From the NCBI GenBank assembly GCA_020796225.1, contig CM036753.1, positions 74,095,865 to 74,159,864 of the forward strand: 64,000 nucleotides of DNA, written 5' to 3'. The notes beneath the pieces were generated by a model. That model saw nothing but the letters and a program-made list of their open reading frames with translations. It searched no databases and had not been told where the DNA came from. Positions within the stretch are counted from its first letter, which is position 1. Each line of letters starts with the position of its first letter. The DNA is from Arion vulgaris (lineage: Eukaryota; Mollusca; Gastropoda; Stylommatophora; Arionidae). The position numbers and the translations under genes are program-made. This document shows positions 57,376-64,000 of the stretch, in pieces.

Positions 57376-57499
57376 CATAAAAGTCATTAAATCAAGAAAT
57401 ATACAATCATAAACAACATGATTTCTCAGAAATTGAAATATTTTCGTCCATAAAACGTCACAGTAGTTTATCAAGAACAATAATGAGGACATAATAATA

Positions 57500-58625
57500 A
57501 TAATTCCTCTCGTACCGTTATACGTTACATAGGGCCTGCAAGTAATTTCTCCATACGCTCTATCCTGGGCAACTCGCTCAATCTCCTCCATGGAACTGAG
57601 ACCGATATTTCCTGCTCTCTCAGCAAAGTTCGCTTCAGGGTCTCCTTAGGTCGACCTCTCTTTCTTGAACCCTTTGCATCCCACTTCAATGCCTGCTTTG
57701 ATATTCGTTGATCATTTCTCCTCAAGGTGTGTCCAACATATCTCCATCTTCTTTCTTATAACAGTTGTCACTAGTGGTTGACCAGACATGTCTCTGATTT
57801 CATCACTTCTCCTGAATTCGTTCCATTTTATATTCATTATTTTTCGCAGACATCTATTTTCAAATGCATTCAACTTGCTTTCTATATCTTTAGTCATTTT
57901 CCAACTCTCGCTGGCATATGTTAGGATTGATACAACATTTGAATTGAAAATTCGTAATTTAGTTTTAATACTATATAACTTGCAGTTCCATATTTTATTT
58001 AGACTTTTAAAAGCTGATGCTTTGCCAATTCGTATCATAATTTCTTTTTAACATTTCCTGTGCAATCAAAATTGCTACCTAAATAGGTGAATTGCTCTGT
58101 TATTTTTATCATTTTAGATTCCAGTGTGATATCTGCATTACTTGCCATAGGTGTCTTCATTATATTTGTTTTTCATAGCTTATCTGCAGTCCAACTTTTG
58201 ATGCTATAGATGACAAGTTGTATGTTTTTCTTTGCATATCTTAGTTGTTTCTATTTAACAAAGCAATATCATCTGCAAAATCCAAATCTTCTAGTTGACT
58301 ATTTTCTACCCAATCGATACCAGTTTCGCCCTTGCAACATTTTCGCATCACCCAATCAATGGCCACTCCAAACAATAGCGGAGATAGAATACAGCCTTGC
58401 TTTACTCCGGTTTCAACCATAAACCAGTCACTGTGTCCACCATCAGTGCGAACTGCACACTGTGAATCATCATAGAGGCTCTTTATAATGTTTATTATTT
58501 TGTCTGGTATTCCATAGCATCTCAGAATATTCCACAGAGAGATTCTGTGTAGACTATCAAAGGCTTTTTAAAATCGATGAAATTTAGTATGAGTGTTATA
58601 ATGAGGACATAGTTCTTTAAAAACG
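57500..58625 (-). pseudogene. LINE ORF2 from RT motif A to C-terminus, several frameshifts
   Basis: Minus-strand motifs in order: KAFDSLHRISLWNILRCYGI (58566 downward), GVKQGCILSPLLFGVAIDW (about 58408-58350), LDFADDIALL (about 58285-58255, the catalytic Asp pair), MIRIGKASAFKSLNKIWNCK, YASESWKMTKDIESKLNAFE, RCLRKIMNIKWNEFRRSDEI, KRGRPKETLKRTLLREQEI and LSELPRIERMEKLL. It is the most complete RT domain after the 1.35-kb element. Frame breaks near 57720 and 58040-58250. The 5' part is missing. The fragment at 49.86 kb is a sister copy. Confidence 0.9.
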
Positions 58626-59049
58626 AGGTATGGAAAAGCAAGATGACGATGACAAAATGACATTAATTAAAAGAAATCATGAACAGGACAATGGATAAAG
58701 TGGGAGAAATGGTTAGAGTTGGACAATTTTTCTGTGATGAGTGACATTCTGCAGAATAGATGCAATTTTGTTAATCATTAAGTGTAAAAAAATATGTTTG
58801 TTAATAAGGTGTCTACTTAGTTGTATCTGCCAATGTTATATTGTTCGTGTTGTTGTTCTTATCTTTTCTAGGCAGTGATATTACAGTATTGTTTTTCTTT
58901 TTACTACTTTAAATGTATTTTCACCTGGAATACATTGATGTCATTAAAAATGAATCGTCTTTGACTGTCTGGGTTTCTTGTCATCTGGTTGCGAGGTAGT
59001 TTACCTGTGCTTTATCCCGGACATTGACTTTACTAGTCATGCCGTAGTC
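58626..59049. other. No recognisable feature
   Basis: AT-rich spacer. Confidence 0.4.
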
Positions 59050-59125
59050 CAGTGATGTCCAGCGTTTTTATATATTAGGGCGCATCTGCTTGATGGCTAG
59101 TCAGGTGGGGGCACAATGTTGTGAT
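59050..59125 (+). repeat. Dispersed 3'-end-like repeat
   Basis: AGTGATGTCCAGCG, TTTTTATATATTAGGGCGCA and TGATGGCTAG match 49018-49080. Function unknown. Confidence 0.55.
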
Positions 59126-59256
59126 TATGATATAATATTTAATAATGATAGTAATAAAGTGTAACATTATTAATGGTACTAATAAAAGTAACTACAGACG
59201 AAAGCTTTAATACTGATTGCAATTTTAATTAAAACAAAATATTGTAATAACACAAT

Positions 59257-60452
59257 TGGTGGGAAATTTAATCAACTCGTTGTGAAATTGAAATTTAATC
59301 AACTCGTTGTGAAATTGAAATTTAATCAACTCGTTGTGAAATTGAAATTTAATCAACTCGTTGTGAAATTGAAATTTAATCAACTCGTTGTGAAATTGAA
59401 ATTTAATCAACTCGTTGTGAATTTGAAATTTAATCAATTCGTTGTGAAATTGAAATTTAATCAACTCGTTGTGAAATTGAAATTTAATCAACTCGTTGTG
59501 AAATTGAAATTTAATCAACTCGTTGTGAAATTGAAATTTAATCAACTCGTTGTGAAATTGAAATTTAATCAACTCGTTGTGAAATTGAAATTTAATCAAC
59601 TCGTTGTGAAATTGAAATTTAATCAACTCGTTGTGAAATTGAAATTTAATCAACTCGTTGTGAAATTGAAATTTAATCAACTCGTTGTGAAATTGAAATT
59701 TAATCAACTCGTTGTGAAATTGAAATTTAATCAACTCGTTGTGAAATTGAAATTTAATCAACTCGTTGTGAAATTGAAATTTAATCAACTCGTTGTGAAA
59801 TTGAAATTTAATCAACTCGTTGTGAAATTGAAATTTAATCAACTCGTTGTGAAATTGAAATTTAATAAACTCGTTGTGAAATTGAAATTTAATCAACTCG
59901 TTGTGAAATTGAAATTTAATCAACTCGTTGTGAAATTGAAATTTAATCAACTCGTTGTGAAATTGAAATTTAATCAACTCGTTGTGAAATTGAAATTTAA
60001 TCAACTCGTTGTGAAATTGAAATTTAATCAACTCGTTGTGAAATTGAAATTTAATCAACTCGTTGTGAAATTGAAATTTAATCAACTCGTTGTGAAATTG
60101 AAATTTAATCAACTCGTTGTGAAATTGAAATTTAATCAACTCGTTGTGAAATTGAAATTTAATCAACTAGTTGTGAAATTGAAATTTAATCAACTCGTTG
60201 TGAAATTGAAATTTAATCAACTCGTTGTGAAATTGAAATTTAATCAACTCGTTGTGAAATTGAAATTTAATCAACTCGTTGTGAAATTGAAATTTAATCA
60301 ACTCGTTGTGAAATTGAAATTTAATCAACTAGTTGTGAAATTGAAATTTAATCAACTCGTTGTGAAATTGAAATTTAATCAACTCGTTGTGAAATTGAAA
60401 TTTAATCAACTCGTTGTGAAATTGAAATTTAATCAACTCGTTGTGAAATTGA
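59257..60452. repeat. 27-bp minisatellite, about 44 near-identical copies
   Basis: Unit GAAATTGAAATTTAATCAAC followed by TCGTTGT. Only a handful of changes in about 1.2 kb (near 59420, 59440, 59868, 60168 and 60330). 27 is divisible by 3, so both strands have long open frames (KLKFNQLVV; IKFQFHNEL) that are not credible genes. Confidence 0.97.
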
Positions 60453-61140
60453 CGAAATTCTGCTTTTGAGTTGATCCCATAATTGACAGAAAATTTACTT
60501 GAACAGTTTTTATGATTAATGAATAAATTTAGGGATAATTTACTAAAATAAACAAATAATAGAGACACTATCATCACACAATAAGAGCGCAACTTTGCCT
60601 TTGTATTCAATAAAACAATATGTATCCTCCCACTCGCAGTTTAAAAATGTATGTTCCGTTGCTTTTGTAATGTAATGAAATATGATATTAATTAATAACT
60701 GTTGCACGTCTTTCGTAGATAATTCAGATTAAGTTATAATATCAATTTAGAAGAATTAAAAAGATCGCAGATAGATAAATAACACAATGTTCCTACTCTA
60801 AACTGAACCTTTCTGCTCCACTCTTTGGGAAATCAAAATCACGTGGTGGCTGATCTCTCAAAGTAGGATCGGCTCTGATGTGTTATATGTTTAAAGATTA
60901 GTTTAAATACGTGTGTCTTTGTCAGTGAAAAAGTAAGAGTGTAACAGTATTACTGTTCCTGGGGATAAGGGGATAAATTCTTTCTTATATTGTAGTTGTT
61001 TGTTCCCTTTGTTTTATTCCCTTGTGTCTATTTTGTTGTGATGACAGTTGTTGACAGCTCATGAGTTGTCACGAGGATAGGTGAACGAACTCAGGGCATT
61101 GGATTTTTTTGAGCAAACAGTCAGAGAGTAGATAGAATCC
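60453..61140. other. Spacer containing the empty relative of the 50.7-kb repeat
   Basis: 60725-60945 aligns to 50680-51150 without the SINE: AAGTTATAATATCAATTTAG, CCTACTCTAAACTGAACC, CTCTCAAAGTAGGATCGG, GTGTTATATGTTTAAAG. The rest is unrecognised. Confidence 0.7.
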
Positions 61141-61144
61141 GGGA

Positions 61145-61925
61145 CGGTAGAACGAGTGGGGACTGTGTTTGCATCTGCGTGATGTATCATATTCTTCAAG
61201 AAATCTAGGTGATGATATTATATTCTACATGCCTGAAAAATCGTAGTGAGTCTCTGTCTCTTGATTTGACAACGTAGTTGTACTGTGTTTACATCTGTGT
61301 GAAGCAATTATATTTTACAATACTGGAAAAACGTCGTGAGTCCCTGTCTTTGATTTGACAACGTAGTTGGTACGGCGTTTGCATCTGTGTGATGTATCAT
61401 ATTCTTCAAGAAATCTAGGTGATGATAGTATATTCTACATGCCTGAAAAATTGTGAGTCCCTGTCTTTGATTTGACAACGTAGTTGGTACAGCGTGTGCA
61501 TCTGTGTGATGTATCATATTCTTCAAGAAATCTAGGTGATGATATTATATTCTACATGCCTGAAAAAATCGTAGTGAGTCTCTGTCTCTTGATTTGACAA
61601 CGTAGTTGGTACTGTGCTTGCATCTGTTTGAGGTATTATATTTTACAATACTGGAAGAATCGTCGTGAGTCCCTGTCTGTTGATTGACAACGTAGTTGGT
61701 ACTGTGCTTGCATCTGTGTGAGGTATTATATTTTACAATACTGGAAGAATCGTAGTGAGTCACTGTCTGTTAATTGACAACGTAGTTGGTACTGTGCTTG
61801 CATCTGTGTGAGGCAATTATATTTTACAATACTGGAAGAATCGTCGTGAGTCACTGTCTGTTGATTGACAACGTCATTACTACTGTGGTTGCATCTGGGT
61901 GATGTATGATATCTTTCAAGACTGG
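61145..61925. repeat. Two-form tandem array, long about 120-bp and short about 88-bp units
   Basis: All units share TTTGCATCTGTGTGA, a middle, and GTGAGTCCCTGTCT...TTGACAACGTAGTTGGTAC. Long units have TATCATATTCTTCAAGAAAT then CTAGGTGATGATATTATATT; short units have TATTATATTTTACAATACTG. Order by eye is long, short, long, long, short, short, short, then a decayed unit. Confidence 0.85.
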
Positions 61926-62779
61926 TATTTGTCGATGTGAGGTTCCTCTGCTACGAAGGACAAGGAATACCGACCAGGGGATTTAGCTTAAGGTAATATG
62001 ATTAACTGTTAAATTTGGACTATTTGCAATAAGTTTGATTTATGGGAGATGTGATTCATTATTATTGTATTATGCTGCATTTGGTTTATGAACAATGATT
62101 ATGTAAAGTTCAATAGATGTTTGTAATTTCTGTTCTTGAATTCGTGACGTTGGCGTTAGTTCTTTTGTGTTATTGGTAATTAGAGTGTATTTATTCATGT
62201 GAGTGGAGAAGATACTATTAGGGTTGTTCGTTTATGTTGTACCAGCTTGGAACGAGGCTATGTATCACTGTTTTTTAGGTATAAGGAACCTCCTTTCAGA
62301 TAACACTGGTACAAGAGATCGGGTTAGGGGGAAGTAGAATGGCTATCAAATAATTTAATTAATAAACTTGCTAAAGTCGAATGACCATGTTAATAGATGT
62401 TGTACAAGGAAAAAAAAAATGTATTCAAAAATAATTTTTTGCTTGAAATGATAAAAGTCTGCGGAGTAAAATAGTGCGCTATGAATGAATAACACGGGCT
62501 CTGTGTTGGACAGGGATGCTGTAGTCATTGTCACTAGTGATGTACATATCTGTCTACTGAAACCTGATGAAGAACATAGGTAACTACAATATATCGGTTT
62601 ATTTGACACTGTATCCGACACCTGCTCTCAAGCCGCTACGTATCATGTTGACCTTATATCTTTTTCTTTGATATGAGATATGGGATCAAAACAATATATG
62701 ACATTCAAAAAATCTTGACAGATTGTCATATGTGCATATATATCTTCTCATTTTTTCTCTAATAAAGTTTGGCCTCACG
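61926..62779. other. No recognised feature
   Basis: About 850 bp, no motif or family repeat identified. Confidence 0.4.
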
Positions 62780-62789
62780 TCGCTCAGAT

Positions 62790-62993
62790 TTTTATTTTCG
62801 GTCCAGAATCACTTGAGCTTTCTGCTCTTCGGCTCTATGTCATTGATCATAACCCCTCGGTTCGGTGCCACGAACACCGTAAATCTGGAGGAACCTGTGG
62901 CTTTTCTACCAGCCCGCGGAATTGAACCACACTCACAGGCGGCTTGTCACCCGTCGTCCAACGCGCTACGAACACGCCGGGCAGGCGATAACA
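62790..62993 (-). mobile_element. SINE-D with target-site duplication
   Basis: GGTCCAGAATCACTTGAGCT, GGTTCGGTGCCACGAACACC, GGAATTGAACCACACTC and CTACGAACACGCCGGGCAG. TCGCTCAGAT (62780-62789) and TCGCTGAGAT (62994-63003) flank it. Confidence 0.85.
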
Positions 62994-63059
62994 TCGCTGA
63001 GATAAGTATATCTTTCAAGAACTGACACTTGTGTGTACATGGTGTCTTTAACTGTCTGT

Positions 63060-63515
63060 TTTTTCTGCGGTCCACCTTTAGAGGGAACTACCTTTTGTCA
63101 TGTATTCACTGTATATGGGTAGCATTGCTCTTTGAGGCGCATTATCTGTTGGTAATCTGCTTATGTGATCGAATCATTTCATTTGTTGTTTCTGAAGTTC
63201 GATACTGACGTTGAACCCACTTTTTTTCCTGATGTCTTTAGTTGTTTTTTTTCCCGATCCAGAAGCACTTGAGCTTTTCAGCTCTTCGGCTCGGTGCCAT
63301 GGACATCGTAACCTCTTCGGTTCGGTGCCACGAACACCATAAATCTGGGGCATCTGTGGCTTTTTTTGCCATCCCGCGGAATTGAACCCGCACACACAGG
63401 GATAGTCACCCGTAGTCCAACGCGATACGAACACGCTGAGCAGACGGGAAATGTCTTTATTTCTAAACGAGTGTCTTCTTGATATTGTCAGCATTCTGAT
63501 TAGACACTTCATCTA
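63060..63515 (-). pseudogene. LINE-alpha C-terminal remnant, interrupted by SINE-D
   Basis: Plus strand: GGTCCACCTTTAGAGGGAAC, TGTATATGGGTAGCATTGCT, GTAATCTGCTTATGTGATCG, CTTTTTTTCCTGATGTCTTT, then the SINE, then GTCAGCATTCTGATTAGACA, complement of the RKKVG, LPTDS and CLRRML-type blocks. Confidence 0.85.
63241..63450 (-). mobile_element. SINE-D nested in LINE-alpha, with target-site duplication
   Basis: T-run then CCCGATCCAGAAGCACTTGA, GCGGAATTGAACCCGCAC and CGATACGAACACGCTGAGCA. ATGTCTTTA at 63232-63240 is repeated at 63451-63459, and the LINE reads through when one copy is removed. Confidence 0.9.
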
Positions 63516-64000
63516 TGTCGTTGCTATTTATATATATATATATATAGTGTCACTGAGATATATCAGAAAAGTGGCAACATAAATGGAGGCAAAATGGGAT
63601 ACATGGTGGATTACATTCATGTGTAGAGTTTAATATATGACACCACTGAAACTGAAGTGAGTTGTGAGATGTCAGCAACTTGGTCTCTTACAGCAAATTA
63701 GCTTTCATCTTGCAAAATACAGTTCTTGCTTGAGAAGTGAGTGCTTTGCATCAATCGATACTCAACCATTCGCTTAATTGAATCTGTATTGGCAGTAGCA
63801 AGCTAGTCACGTGTAGTACATAAGATTTCGTTTAGACTGCGTGACGTAGAAAGATTCACACAAGTTTCATGTGCGTATTTGAACGGTCATTCAGTTTCCG
63901 AGTACTTAGACTAAGAGTTACGTCTGGGACTGCGTACATCAGGATTTAACAATATTTGTGTGTGTCTGTATCAATAACTAAGGTAGCATGTGCGAACACA
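63516..64000. other. No recognised feature
   Basis: A short (TA)n run at 63527-63546, then unique sequence to the window end. Confidence 0.45.

Noticed and set aside
59257..60452. CRISPR-like array
   Set aside because: Direct repeats without distinct spacers, in a eukaryotic context; it is a minisatellite. The same applies to the other arrays.
59225..60610. 395-codon plus and 313-codon minus frames (KLKFNQLVV / IKFQFHNEL repeats)
   Set aside because: A 27-bp period keeps both strands open; no start context, flanking coding sequence or domain.

Overview
This is a eukaryotic, probably invertebrate (metazoan) genomic window. It is AT-rich, intergenic in character and almost entirely made of decayed mobile elements and tandem repeats. 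I found no convincing host gene, rRNA, functional tRNA, operon or CRISPR array. The mix of degraded non-LTR retrotransposons, several tRNA-headed SINE families, a hAT-like MITE and many minisatellites suggests an invertebrate such as a lophotrochozoan, but this assignment is an inference and I cannot name a species.

Layout. 1-8 kb: a 43-bp minisatellite, a broken LINE carrying reverse transcriptase and RNase H (1350-3540), three SINE-A copies, further LINE tails, one SINE-E, one MITE and one SINE-D. 8.8-20 kb: LINE remnants alternating with large arrays (45-bp, 38-bp, 55-bp, 23-bp, 52-bp, 33-bp and 43-bp units). 20-27 kb: a quiet 2.3-kb stretch, a MITE, a SINE-C, then a 31-bp array wrapped around two copies of a 0.95-kb segment, the second copy looking corrupted. 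27-37 kb: LINE and SINE mosaics plus 34-bp, 23-bp and 31-bp arrays. 37-46 kb: LINE-alpha remnants with three internal arrays (48-bp, 9-bp and 16-bp), SINE-A copies and a MITE. 46-59 kb: mostly LINE 3' ends and SINEs, some clearly nested. 59-64 kb: a very uniform 27-bp array, a two-form array with long and short units, and LINE/SINE-D nesting.

Family names SINE-A to SINE-F, LINE-alpha and so on are local labels used here only. SINE-A: tRNA-like head, about 450 bp, (ATCA)n tail. SINE-B: tRNA-like head, about 265 bp. SINE-C: tRNA-like head, about 245 bp. SINE-D: tRNA-like head, about 205 bp, A-rich tail. SINE-E and SINE-F: about 255-340 bp, (GAA)n tails, shared core around GTCGTAAGAG. The MITE has CAGTGGCGRCTCGT termini and 8-bp target duplications.

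The elements do not work together as a pathway. Their relationships are genealogical: SINEs sit inside LINEs and inside other SINEs, and several minisatellites are demonstrably amplified pieces of LINE coding or 3' terminal sequence. Tandem arrays total roughly 12-13 kb, about one fifth of the window (estimated by eye). The most interesting points are the repeated birth of minisatellites from LINE 3' ends, an occupied/empty insertion-site pair within the window, five MITEs with readable target duplications, a SINE core shared by families with different flanks, and a probable consensus artefact at 25.26-26.21 kb.
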